In this document: positions 44,387 to 55,428 of the stretch, one piece after another
Position numbering within the stretch: the stretch's first letter is position 1
Layout of the letters: the number at the start of each line of letters is the position of its first letter
Assembly: GCA_024364735.1 (NCBI GenBank)
Contig: JAGFNQ010005398.1
Coordinates: 235,946 to 299,945, forward strand
Source of the DNA: Boesenbergia rotunda
Lineage: Eukaryota > Streptophyta > Magnoliopsida > Zingiberales > Zingiberaceae
Direction of reading: 5' to 3'
Length of the DNA stretch: 64,000 nt
The notes under the pieces: model-generated
What the model was told of the DNA's origin: nothing
The model's database searches: none
What the model saw: the letters and a program-made list of their open reading frames with translations, nothing else
Position numbers and translations under genes: made by a program

Positions 44387-45885
44387 TGTTGGATCGAGAG
44401 AAACGATAGAGGGGGGTGAATATCGTAAAATGTTCGGATTAGAGTTAGAGAAATTACACAGCGGAAGAAATAAACACAAAACGCGAACATAAGATCGTTT
44501 ACTTGGTTCGGAGTCGCGGTCGGCTCCTACTCCAAGGCCCACGGTCGTTGACCATTTACTACGGGCAATTCTATGTGTGCGCAAAACCAGTTTACAAGAT
44601 GTATTACAAGAATAGTGCAGAAAAACTTAAAAGTAACTCTTCGTTACCGACGTCCGGTGTAGATTGTATTTTCGGAGCAGAGGGACGTCGTTGGCGCTTG
44701 TATCTCGAGTCGGGAGGTTTCCGGAGCAGAGCGCGGGAGTAGAAGAGCGTGAATGCGTTGGAAAACTTGATTGTTCAAAGCCTTGGGGTCGAGGGCCTTT
44801 TTATAGCCCCTGAGGGTGCCCGGAACGTCGGGGGCGCCCCCTACGTATCAACTGATCCGAGTTCCTCTCGGTCAGCTCTGATCCCTTCAAACTCGGGATC
44901 AGGCTTTGACGGGGGCGCCCGGGTTGACCGGGTAGACTCTAATCCGTTGGCTTCTCGCTGGCTTCCGCTTCGTTAGCTTGAACTGGGGGCGCCCGGACCA
45001 TCCGAGGCGCTCAGGAGCATGGGGGCGACCGGGAGCACGGGGGCGCCCCGCCCATAAGCTGTCGAAGCATTTACTTTCTCTACTTCTTTTTGTATTTACC
45101 TTGGGGGCGCCCGGGACACTCCGGGCGCCCTACTCAGCTTCTACCTCACTCCTTTGAGGCTCTCTGAGCTGCAAACACTCGTTCCTTTGGTCCTGCATCC
45201 AGGGTTAGTCCAAAATAACATAGAGCAATAATATGTTAGATTTATAGAGTCTTAGCTGTCTTGGTTCTGACTTTGGGTCTCCAAAATGGAGCCCTAGGTC
45301 GAACCGACGCGTACTGTTCCTTCAACGGGGAACGCGTCCTCACCTACTCCTCTTGGGAGAATTTACCTGATGCCAACCGGCTCCTCCGGTTGGACTTTTG
45401 CCCAGCAGTCCTTCGCCAGGTCTTGGATACCAAGCTGTCCTTCTCCCGGTGCCTAACAGTCCTTCGCTAGGTCTTTGGATCCTGGCAGTCCTTCGCCAGG
45501 TGCCTAGCAGTCCTTCGCTAGGGCTTTGTATCCTGGCATTCCTTTGCCAAGTGCCTAGCAGTCCTTCGCTAGGGCTTTGTATCCTGGCAGTCCTTCGCCA
45601 AGTGCCTAGCAGTCCTTCGCTAGGGCTTTGCATCCTGGCATTCTTTCGCCAGGTGCCTAGCAGCCCTTCGCTAGGACTTTGTATCCTGGCATTCCTTCGC
45701 CAGGTGCCTAGCAGTCCTTCGCTAGGGCTTTGTATCCTGGCATTCCTTCACCAGGTGCCTAGCAGCCCTTCGCTAGGACTTCTTTCTGCACACTCAAGTA
45801 ACTTTATTAGATCACAAATGAACTTAACTTTGAATCCTTTTGCAATATCAAAACAAGGTTCGATATGGTGTTTCCTGCACCAACA
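44387..45885 (-). repeat. 3' LTR of Copia-B
   Basis: 1499 bases; on the minus strand starts TGTTGGTGCAGGAAACACC and ends CGATCCAACA. Palindromic GGGCGCCC words at 44830-45130 lie directly upstream (minus strand) of the TATA box 'ggggctataaaaagg' at 44803-44817. Confidence 0.93.
45395..45785. repeat. 51-base tandem array in the Copia-B 3' LTR
   Basis: About seven units built from 'cctggcagtccttcgccagg' and 'cctagcagtccttcgctagg', each half an inverted pair. Because 51 is a multiple of three, both strands stay open (17-residue repeats); the same array is at 54555-54945 in the other LTR. Confidence 0.9.
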
Positions 45886-46805
45886 ATCTCCCCCTTTTTG
45901 ATTTATGGCAACACAATTCAAAGTTAAGCTAAAAACATATAACAGTTAAGAACATAAGGTAAACAATGAAGTATAACTGTTTATGAACAGAATAAATGTA
46001 GAGTTGAAAAAAAAATTTTATTTCTCATACTCCCCCTAAAACCCTGAATACTTGTGTTAAAACACTTAACTTTGACCTTTCCTCCCTCTTTGACATATAT
46101 CAAAAATATACATGAGCGAACAAGGTTTCTAATAGGGAGTTTTGAGTTTTACCAAAAATAAGTTTTTGACAAGGTGTTTCAAAAAGACTAAAAGAATTTG
46201 TATCAACAAACACTTTTGAAAAGCAAGCCTAAATTTTGTTAAAAGCTTTTACAAAATAAATTACTTAGGCAAAATTTTGAATCCAAATTTTCCAAAAAAA
46301 ATTTCAACTTTGAGAATTGGGAAAATTTTGTTTTAAAAGAATTTGCACACTTAGAAGAATATGCATGGAAATACTTTGTGTATTTAAAAAAAAACAAAAT
46401 CTTTAAGAATTTTCTAGACAAGTTTTTCACCAAAAAAAACTTTACTTAGGAACATTTGCCAACATTTTCAAAAAGATTTTGCTCAAACAAATTTTGTTTA
46501 CTAAGAAAAATTTTACTTAGGAAAAACATGCACTTAAAAACTTTAAAACACTTAGAAATTTTTGCTTTTCGAAAAGGAGATAAAAAAGGTTTCTTTCTCT
46601 CTTTCTTGCTCTCCCCCTTGGCTATATATATATCAATAAAGAAATATATTTTAAAATAAGTTTTAAGAAAAAGTTTGTGTATCAGAGCCTATGAGTTTTG
46701 AAGACATAAAAATACTTAGTATTACTCTTGAAAGCCTAGCAAAAAGCTTAAATTGCACCAATAAAACTCCACTTTGAAAGGTATTGTGCAATTTTGAAAA
46801 AAGAT
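45886..46805 (-). other. Copia-B 3' non-coding end with polypurine tract
   Basis: Tract atctccccctttttg (plus reading) abuts the LTR. Further purine runs on the minus strand lie at 46029 (actccccctaaaa) and 46608 (ctctcccccttgg), and beyond the inner LTR at 50868 and 51021. No genes. Confidence 0.75.
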
Positions 46806-48124
46806 TGTAACGCCCGCTTTTTTTTTTCCTAAAGCGGCGTTACGCTAACATACTTAAGGCATGTAACATCATACTGCAGTGGAATAACTTAAACTTTACA
46901 TGCCCCTACTGCCATTTCTAACATAGTGACATGGACACTAGACATATAGACTTCATACTTAAACATCATGTCATAACAAGCTTAACATCATATCATGAGG
47001 TTCATTTCATATCATGCATAACATCATATCATAAGTTTCCATAAGTCACTAATCGAGCATATACTTAACAAAAGTAAAGTTCTTAGCATAACGGCAAACG
47101 TTTGATTTCATGGGCCAAGTCACTATCACACACATATAATCTTGCCCTCCTGCTGCTTCCTCATGGTCCCCTTGCATGATCTGCGGTATAAGGAAAAAGA
47201 CTATAAGCACACAGGCTTAGTAAGACTCTTTCCTACTCACTAAAATCATTCGTCATTCATTCATAATCATATGGAACATAAGCATCATAAACATTTCTAT
47301 CATAGCATAAAGCATAAGCATAGGCATAAATCTAATTAAACATTCTTATCATGGCATAAAGTATAAACATAGGCATAAACATAATTAAACATTCTAAGCA
47401 TGGCATCATACATGGCATGAACATAAGCATAAGATGTAAATCAACCATAGGCATACTTTCTAGCATATCAAGCATAGACATCGTAAACATTCTAAGCATG
47501 GCATGATACACGGCATAGCATAACTTAATAAACTTTCCTAGCATGGCATGAGACATGGCATAAATATAAACATAAGATATAAACCAACCTATATGGCATA
47601 AACATAGGCATACATTCTAGCATATCATAAGAGCATCTTCTTACCATAATCACAACATGGATCATTCATTCTCATACATATCTTTTAACATGGAGCATAA
47701 GCATAACACATCATTATCATAACATAATGCATAACATGTATGAATGCATGGGTGGAATGCATATACATAGGGATGCTTAACTTTTAAAATCATACTTTTA
47801 GAATGCTTAAACATAATCATCATAACATTTGGGGTCCCCGGCTTGTACCACATACATACATCATAGCGCGCATCCCTAGTAAGTCCGAGGTAGCGAGCCC
47901 CGACCTACTAGGGTAAGGACAACATAGTCGGTAGTCCCCGAACCGAGGCGTTCTCAAGGAGCCCATCCCTGTTGCACAGCTCCGGTAGTGCCAGAACCGT
48001 GGACAGCTCCGGTAGTCCAGAACCGGGGCGTTCTTAAGGTGCTCATCCCTTGGACCCATACTTGGGTCCGGTACAAGCCCATTCATAAAGTAAAATACTT
48101 TGCATGCTTCATCATTCATAAGAC

Positions 48125-48350
48125 ATTCATAGCATACTTATCATGGCATCATTCTTATCATGAACATGATCATAACATATTTATCATGGCATCCTTCTTA
48201 TCATGAACATAGACATAACATACTTGTCGTGACATCATTCTTATCATGAACATAAACGTAACATACTTATCATGGCATCATTCTTATCATGAACATAAAC
48301 ATAAGATACTTATCATGGCATCATTCTTATCATAACATACAAACATAAAG
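48125..48350. repeat. 43-base tandem repeat in the Gypsy solo LTR
   Basis: The word ttatcatgaacat recurs at 48155, 48198, 48241 and 48284, within units of 'catacttatcatggcatcat' text; about five copies. Confidence 0.85.
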
Positions 48351-48739
48351 TATGGTGCTTAAGGTTAGGGTTATGGGTAACTTAATTTCCATCACATGCT
48401 TGAACCTTTACGTATACTTTATAATGAGCATAAACCATCATTCTTTGGGTCCTAACTCCATCCCAAACCCTAGATACCTGCCTTGGCCGAAATCCATAAG
48501 GCCCATGGGGGTATGGAAAAATTCCATTAAAATCCCCAATCAATCATAAGACACTAATCACATTTTTACCATAGAGCCACTGGAGCCCTTGAAATAAATC
48601 ATAACTTTTTCCTTATTATTCCTTCTTGGCCGAAACTTATAGAGTCTCTAGACCGTGTGCAAATTTACATAATCACCCTCCATCACCCTTATATCATGAC
48701 AACATATCAAATGTATACTTGAAGTTTAGAACTCACCCT

Positions 48740-49620
48740 AATCCTTGGGTCCTTGAGGTTGGCCGAAACATATAGGGTCTCTAGGGTACCCCAAAAATTC
48801 TCAAAAATTATATTTAATCTCTAACATCATCAGAGAACATTTAAACAACATTATCAAGGTTTTTAGCATAGTTATAGACACATAAATCATGGTGGCCGAA
48901 ACCCTCAAGCTTAGGGTTCTTGGTTTTATTTCTTTCATGTTGGCCTAAACCCTAGAGTGTCCTAGGGTACTCCAAAAATTCCCAAAAATTATAATTAACC
49001 TCTACACATCATAATGGAACATTAAATAACATTATAAAGATTTTTAACATATTTATAGACATTTAAATCATGGTGGCCGAAACCCATAAACATAGGGACC
49101 TTGGTTTTTGTCCCTTTCATGTTGGCCGAAACCCTAGAGTGTCCTAGGGTACTCCAAAAATTCCCAAAAATTATACTTAACCTCTACACATCATAAGGGA
49201 ACATTAAATAACATTATAAAGATTTTTAACATATTTATAGACATTTAAATCATGGTGGCCGAAACCCATAAACATAGGGACCTTGGTTTTTGCCCCTTTC
49301 ATGTTGGCTGAAACCCTAGAGTGTCCTAGGGTACTCCAAAAATTCCCAAAAATTATAATTAACCTCTACACATCATAAGGGAACATTAAATAACATTATA
49401 AAGATTTTTAACATATTTATAGACATAGGGACCTTGGTTTTTGCCCCTTTCATGTTGGCCGAAACCCTAGAGTGTCCTAGGGTACTCCAAAAATTCCCAA
49501 AAATTATACTTAACCTATAGACATCATAAGGGAACATTAAATAACATTATAAATATTTTTAACATATTTATAGACATTTAAATCATGGTGGCCGAAACCC
49601 ATAAACAGAGGGACCTTGGT
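48740..49620. repeat. ~182-base tandem repeat in the Gypsy solo LTR
   Basis: The phrase cctagagtgtcctagggtac recurs at 48951, 49133, 49315 and 49466 (the last unit shortened), with an older copy near 48775. Each unit carries one or two ggccgaaaccc boxes and 'aaaaattcccaaaaatta'. Confidence 0.88.
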
Positions 49621-50057
49621 TTTGTTTCCTTTCAACATCAAATCCAAAAACTAACCCATATATCATGCTAAAAATCATGGAAATCATAGGGAACTATTAT
49701 ACCACAGGTGAGGGAGTCTTATCTTAGATTCTCTTGATTTTTCGAACCTTGAAAGAGGAGGAAATGGTAAGATCTTTGGACCCTTGCATACACTTGTCCT
49801 TGTATCCTTGAAAAACTCTTAGACCTTGGAGATAAGACCCCTTGTGGAGCTTTTCCAAGGGAGAACCTTTCCTTGGGTGTTCGGCTAGGATGATGGGAGA
49901 ATGAGTTTCGAAAATGCAAGGAATGAGAAGAAGAAGTAACTCCCAAACCCCCCTATTTATCACCCATTAAAGAGGTAAATGAAAAGTCTCTCCATGGCCC
50001 TTCATCTTCTTCTACTCCTTAACCACCATCCACTTCATTTCCTCATAAGAATTCCTT

Positions 50058-50128
50058 GCTAGGTGAGTTGGTTAAAGCATTCATGGTTGTACAAGAGGTC
50101 CAAGGTTCAATCCTTGGCCCATGCACCT
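50058..50128 (+). other. tRNA-like segment inside the Gypsy solo LTR
   Basis: A box-A-like TAGGTGAGTTGG and a box-B GGTTCAATCC lie ~35 bases apart; the T arm is a perfect hairpin (ccaagg ttcaat ccttgg). Acceptor stem does not pair, so not a tRNA gene. It is followed by an A/T-rich stretch (tttatttttatttt). Could be a tRNA-derived relic or a SINE head. Confidence 0.5.
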
Positions 50129-50610
50129 TTATTTTTATTTTATTTTTATTTTATTTAAATCCTTTTTCTTATTTTCGAAAATTCCCCTTTATTTCAAAAA
50201 TTCTCCTAAAATCACCCATAATTATGCTAATATTCCTAAATAAAATTCTTTTATATTTATATTAATTTTTACCTAATTAAGACCTATTTTTGGAACCCAT
50301 TTAAGGCCCATTAATACCTAATGTCTCCATTTACATAGGAAAATTAAGCTAAGACTTACCCATAATCATGCTAATATGTCTAATTAAATCCTACTTATAT
50401 TTATACTAATCTCTACCTAAAATCCCCCTATAGTTATGGTACTAAAAAACCCATATAAGACCCATTAGCGCTGAGTTTTCTCAATTTAAATGAGAAAACA
50501 TGAGTTTTCTAGGCCAAAGTTGGTATTAATACCTCTAGGTCCTTCGGAAAATTATTTAAATATGCTCAATATTTTTATAAAATATTAAGAGAATTTTTCA
50601 GGTCGTTACA

Positions 50611-52235
50611 AAGATTTTGTATTTATAGGCAAATCTTTAGAAAATACACGTACTTAGAATACTATTGCCTTAGAAAAGTATTAGTACCTTTTTGAAAACA
50701 TTATAGAAGTACTTTTGAAAGATATTATGCAATTATCACAAGAATTTTGAAAAATAAAATAATTGTATTTTGAAAGAAAAATTATTTAAGTTTTCAAAAG
50801 GATTTTAAACTTGCAGTGCATGAAAATATATAATTTTGAAAATGTTCAATAATTCTTTTAATTTGATCTCCCCCTAAACTTGACCCAGCCCTAGGAAGCT
50901 TATTGACCACAAGCGATCTTCCTCTGAGTTTTAGGGTTTGATTTAAATTATAAGAATTATTTAATAACTTCAAAACAAATAATTACCAAAAGAAATTTCA
51001 GAAATTCTTCTTTTGACTCAAACTCCCCCTAAATTTTACACATCCTAGGAGTCCTTGTAGATCATGAAGTGGATCTTCCTCTGTGTCTTTAGGGTTTATT
51101 AAAATCAAAAGAATAATTTTGAATAACCTTCTAGATATGATAACTTTTAAGGAGATAAATTTTTAAAATCACAACTTGAAATGAAGATAATTTTTAAAGC
51201 ATAAGCCCTAAAAAAAATTTGAAATGATAATGGTTTTTCAAAGTAATATACCAAGGTTTTTGAGCTAATTTTTGAAAATCTTATTTTGAGATGATAATAA
51301 GTTTTAGAGCATAAGGTTTTTGAAAAATCTGAATTTTTCGAAAAAAGATTAAGAAGGCCCCGTATCCGACACAGACTGACTTTTATCTGAGTTCCTTAAG
51401 GGATTTCAGTATTGACCAGGTTTGACTATAGTGGCCATGTTTGACTCAGTTGACTATGTTTGACCAATCAATAACTAAATCAAACAAGCCCTAGATTCTA
51501 TTTAAAATGAGTCTATTGTGATATTTAACATGAAATTCAATATTTTGAAAAAAAATGTTAGAGATGAAAAAGTAGGGTGTAGTAAACTAAATTAGTTTTA
51601 AAAAAATAGAGATAATTTTGAATAACTTTTGAAAGCACTTTAAGATTTATTCAAAAGGATAGTGACATATATTCTTAGGTCCTAGATATCTCACTCAGTT
51701 CTACGTGATCAAGCATGTTAACCTTATGGGTTTTGTGAGATAAATATTTTAATTTTAAAAGCATGGTTAATTTTATTAATTTTGAAAAATTTGTTATGAA
51801 TCTAAGATTAACTGAAAATTTGTGTTAGATTCGAATTTGACAAAGAGTAAATTGAATTTGAATTTCAAAAATTTACTTCCAAGTCTTGGCGAGGCACAAG
51901 GTCTTCTTTGGCCGTAGCCTTATTGGATCATCAACCCTTTCCTTGACAAAGCCTTTTAGTGAAATTTCATTTTCAAGATTACTTTTTGAGAAATTCTGGT
52001 CTAACTAGTTTGGGTCTTGGATCGTTAGCTTCGGCTAGTTCCGCCAAGATGGCTTCCCTAACGTACTATCATCTCACCTCCACCCAATACTATGTTGTTC
52101 AAATTTCAATTAACTGATTAGTCCTACTAACCAATCCTAATTCTAAGCAAAAAAAACAAAAATAAAAAGAAGGCCCTGTATCCGACACAGACTTACTTTT
52201 ATCTGGAAAAAACAAAAATTTTTCCAAACAGTAAA
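50611..52235 (-). other. Copia-B internal non-coding region
   Basis: No genes. 52120 down to 51670 matches Copia-A (2094-2408 and 37935-38050). A ~36-base sequence (gtatccgacacagact core) occurs at 51356-51391 and again at 52171-52204 in the same orientation, next to the right border of the inverted block. Confidence 0.7.
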
Positions 52236-53283
52236 TTCTTACTTTTTCATCATTAATCAAAATTGATAAAGTCAACATTTTCAAAAATTTGTCATTAATT
52301 TTTATTTTATTTTATTATTATTATACCTCGAAATTCGTGCAAACACTTTTATTGAGCTAGTTTTTTCTCTCTCCCGCACTACTAATCCAAGACCAAGTCT
52401 TGGTACATTTTTTGTGTTTCTTTTGTGTACGAGGTATAAACTAAATAGCCAACCAAGAATGGAACAGTGCCCGTCCACCGCTCTTCTCTGGCGAAAATTT
52501 CAACTCCTGGAGAAATCTAATGGAATCCCACCTGAAGGCTAATCTGGATTTATGGTTGATAATCCAAACGGGGTTCACATTCCCCACAGAAGAAGGAACA
52601 TCGATCACTTGGGACAAACTGGATGAACCAACACTGAGGAAGATCAAGACAGATGCAAGGGCTACTGATGCAAGATCCAACAATGTGGCCTAACCAATGA
52701 AGAATTGAAGCAGGTCGGATCCTTCAGATGTGCTAGAGAAATCTGGGAAAAACTGATTGACCTTCATCAAAAGATCTCAGATGAAGAAGAAGATCAGGTA
52801 AGTTATCTTGCCCTTTTGGTCCAAGCACAAATAGCCGAGTCAGAGTCTGAACCCAAATCCAAAGTCGAACCAGAATCAGACGATGAATTGACTGAGACGG
52901 TAACCGATTTTGAATTCTTTTCAAAATTAGAATTAAATAATCAAACAGATATTGTAATGGTCGAGGAAGGTGTAAATTCTTTTGCAGGGAAAAATCCTAA
53001 AGAACCACCAAAGAAGGAGCTTCAACTAGTACCCGAGTCCGACTCAGACACAGAATCAGAAGATGAGCCTAGATCCGAGGCGGCAAGAATCAAGGGGGAG
53101 ATTCCCAATAAGGAACCAAAAGGTAAAAGTGTAAAATCAGTTTTTAAAAATCATGTAATTTGTTACACATGCAGGGAGAGAGGGCACTACCAAAGTGAGT
53201 GTCCTACTCGTAAGATTCGAACGACACCACCGACGGCGACAAAGAATCAGTTCCAAAAGCACAAAAGGACAAAAGTCGCATAA
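52236..53283 (+). pseudogene. Inverted leader and gag of a Sirevirus-like element within Copia-B
   Basis: Plus-strand text opposite to the element around it. 52236-52450 is leader (ttttcatcattaatcaaaat, then 'cgcactactaatccaagacc' as in Copia-G at 63119). Gag begins near 52469 with ARPPLFSGENFNSW, matching ARPSLFSGEDFSYW of Copia-G; a frameshift and stop occur near 52690. The open part 52705-53283 keeps AREIWEKLIDLH, then jumps (central UBN2 part deleted) to an acidic tail with PESDSDTESED and a CCHC knuckle CYTCRERGHYQSEC at 53161-53202. It ends 260 bases from the primer site of Copia-B. Confidence 0.83.
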
Positions 53284-53543
53284 AAATTTTGCTTAGCATG
53301 AATTTCGAGAAAAATATTAAAATAATAAAAAAAATTTATGACAAATTTTCAAAAATAGTTCGTTTATCAATTCTGAGTAATGATGAGAAAATAAGAATTC
53401 AAAATTGAAAAAGGCGAGTGGTGTTGCACCAACCTCGATTAACAAGAAAGAAAAGAAATAAGATTAAAAATTTCGTAAATCCGAAAAAAAACTCTCAAAT
53501 TTGTGGTTGCACCAAATTTGAGCTACCCCGCTCTGATACCACT
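53284..53543 (-). other. Copia-B leader and primer-binding site
   Basis: TGGTATCAGAGC on the minus strand at 53530-53541, two bases from the LTR. The leader (minus) carries cagaattgataaacg and 'ctcgaaattcatgc', the same blocks that appear inverted at 52240-52350, so the leader is present twice in opposite orientation. Confidence 0.88.
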
Positions 53544-55044
53544 TGTTGGATCGAGAGAAACGATAGAGGGGGGGTGAATATCGTAAAACGTTCGGATTAG
53601 AGTTAGAGAAATTACGCAGTGGAAGAAATAAACACAAAACGCGAACACAAGATCGTTTACTTGGTTCGGAGTCGCGGTCGGCTCCTACTCCAAGGCCCAC
53701 GGTCGTTGACCGTTTACTACGGGCAATTCTATATGTGCGCAAAACCAGTTTACAAGATGTATTACAAGAATAGTGCAGAAAAACTTAAAAGTAACTCTTC
53801 GTTACCGATGTCCGGTGTAGATTGTATTTTCGGAGCAGAGGGACGTCGTCGGCACTTGTATCTCGAGTCGGGACGTTTCCGAAGTAGAGCGTGGGAGTAG
53901 AAGTGCGTGAATGCGTTGGAAAACTTGATTGTTCAAAGCCTTGGGGTCGATGGCCTTTTTATAGCCCTTGGGGGCGCCCGGAACGTCGAGGGTGCCCCCC
54001 TACGTGTCAACTAATCCGAGTTCCTCTCGGTCAGCTCTGATCCCTTCAAACTCGGGATCAGGCTTTGACGGGGGCGCCCGGGTTGACCGGGTCGACTCTT
54101 ATCCGCTGGCTTCTCGCTGGCTTCCGCTTCGTTAGCTTGAACTGGGGGCACCCGGACCATCCGGGGTGCCCGGGAGCACGGGGGTGCCCGGGAGCACGGG
54201 GGCGCCCCGCCCATAAGCTGTCGAAGCATTCACTTTCTCTACTTCTTTTTGTATTTACCTTGGGGGCGCCCGGGACACTCCGGGCGCCCTACTCAGCTTC
54301 TGCCTCACTCCTTTGAGGCTCTCTGAGCTGCAGACACTCGTTCCTTCGGTCCTGCATCTAGGGTTAGTCCAAAATAACATAGAGCAATTATATGTTAGAT
54401 TTATAGAGTCTTAGCTGTCTTGGTTCTGACTTTGGGTCTCCAAAATGGAGCCCTAGGTCGAACCGACGCCTACTGTTCCCTCAACGATGAACGCGTCCTC
54501 ACCTTCTCCTCTCGGAAGAATTTACCTGATGCCAACCAGCTCCTCCGGTTGGACTTTTGCCCAGCAGTCCTTCGCCAGGTCTTGGATACCAAGCTGTCCT
54601 TCGCTCGGTGCCTAGCAGTCCTTCGCTAGGTCTTTGGATCCTGGCAGTCCTTCGCCAGGTGCCTAGCAGTCCTTCGCTAGGGCTTTGTATCCTGGCATTC
54701 CTTCGCCAAGTGCCTAGTAGTCCTTCGCTAGGGCTTTGTATCCTGGCAGTCCTTCGCCAGGTGCCTAGCAATCCTTCGCTAGGGCTTTTCATCCTGGCAT
54801 TCCTTCGCCAGGTGCCTAGCAGCCCTTCGCTAGGACTTTGTATCTTGGCATTCCTTCGCCAAGTGCCTAGCAGTCCTTCGCTAGGGCTTTATATCCTGGC
54901 ATTCCTTCGCCAGGTGCCTAACAGCCCTTCGCTAGGACTTCTTTCTTCACACTTAAGTAACTTTATTAGATCACAAATGAACTTAACTTTGAATCCTTTG
55001 CCAATATCAAAATAAGGTTCGATATGGTGCTTCCTGCACCAACA
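53544..55044 (-). repeat. 5' LTR of Copia-B
   Basis: 1501 bases; same layout as the 3' LTR, with GGGCGCCC words at 53965-54290, TATA (ctataaaaagg on the minus strand, 53955-53966) and the 51-base array at 54555-54945. Confidence 0.93.
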
Positions 55045-55428
55045 ATTTGAGCTCCAGCTTTTGACATCAATTCTTCACACCATTTGCACTCAAGTTTGCT
55101 GCTCTAAAGCGATCCAAGATCTCCGACAACTATGTGCTGCTTCCGAACTTTAATTAGATGTTGTTGGTATAATTTTAGTATTTTTCTTTGTACTTAATCT
55201 TGCATATTTTGTAATATCTTTGCGACTTATAGAATTGCCAAACAAAAATGGTCAAGGACTGCATGCCTTGGAGTAGGAGCCGTCATAGACTCCGAACTAA
55301 GTAAAAACAAAGTTGTTAAGCATTGGTTTGACTTGAGTTCTTCTATTTTCGCTGCGTTTATTCACTATATGAATCCAAAAATTTCGAATCGATATTCACC
55401 CCCCTCTATTGATCTCATCGATTCCACA

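Larger units (their letters stand above)
46806..50610 (-). mobile_element. Gypsy (chromovirus-like) solo LTR, 3.8 kb, TSD AAGAT
   Basis: Plus-strand ends TGTAACGCCCGC and GGTCGTTACA, flanked by aagat at 46801-46805 and 50611-50615. Minus orientation is preferred because 'gataaatagggggg' (rc of 49955-49968) plus a C/T-rich leader reads in that direction. Contains a 43-base array, a ~182-base array with GGCCGAAACCC boxes, and a tRNA-like segment. No coding region. Confidence 0.83.
44387..55044 (-). mobile_element. Copia-B: Sirevirus-like Copia element, non-autonomous, with an inverted gag module
   Basis: Minus-strand element: 5' LTR 53544-55044, primer site 53530-53541, leader to about 53284, then a plus-strand leader-gag block (52236-53283), then non-coding sequence to the polypurine tract (45886-45900) and 3' LTR 44387-45885. 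Flanks ttttg (44382-44386) and atttg (55045-55049). LTRs differ by several percent by eye. No protease, integrase or RT is present even when the inner solo LTR (46806-50610) is removed. It lies inside the Copia-A LTR. Confidence 0.87.
1968..55428 (+). mobile_element. Copia-A: old Sirevirus-like Copia element, fragmented by nested insertions
   Basis: The pieces that belong together are 1968-2408, 37935-40385 and the 3' LTR at 40386-41214, 44295-44386 and 55045-55428. Evidence for continuity: internal sequence at 2094-2403 and its continuation at 37935-38050 match, in the same order, Copia-B internal sequence read on the minus strand (52120 down to 51670). The Tat insertion between the pieces is flanked by ACTCA on both sides. 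The LTR starts TGTTGGTGCCGGAAGCACT after a polypurine tract and ends ATTCCACA. The 5' LTR and gag are left of the window. No pol sequence is seen in what remains. Confidence 0.78.
40386..55428 (+). repeat. 3' LTR of Copia-A in three pieces
   Basis: Pieces 40386-41214, 44300-44386 and 55050-55428, ~1.3 kb in all. Landmarks match the Copia-G LTR (61743-62956) in order: TGTTGGTG start, 'gattggcaaa.ggtaa.ct.ctc', TATA box (tatataagggg, 44370), 'tatagaattgcc', 'ggtcaaggac', 'ccttggagtaggag', and 'attcacccccctctat' before the end ATTCCACA. Interrupted by a Gypsy solo LTR and by Copia-B. The right flank is gtagg. Confidence 0.83.

Noticed and set aside
45398..45901. 167-codon frame (and 152-codon frame at 54557) as genes
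   Set aside because: They are translations of the 51-base LTR array, antisense to the element, with no conserved domain.
50058..50128. Functional tRNA gene
   Set aside because: The acceptor stem does not pair and box A deviates; kept only as a tRNA-like segment.
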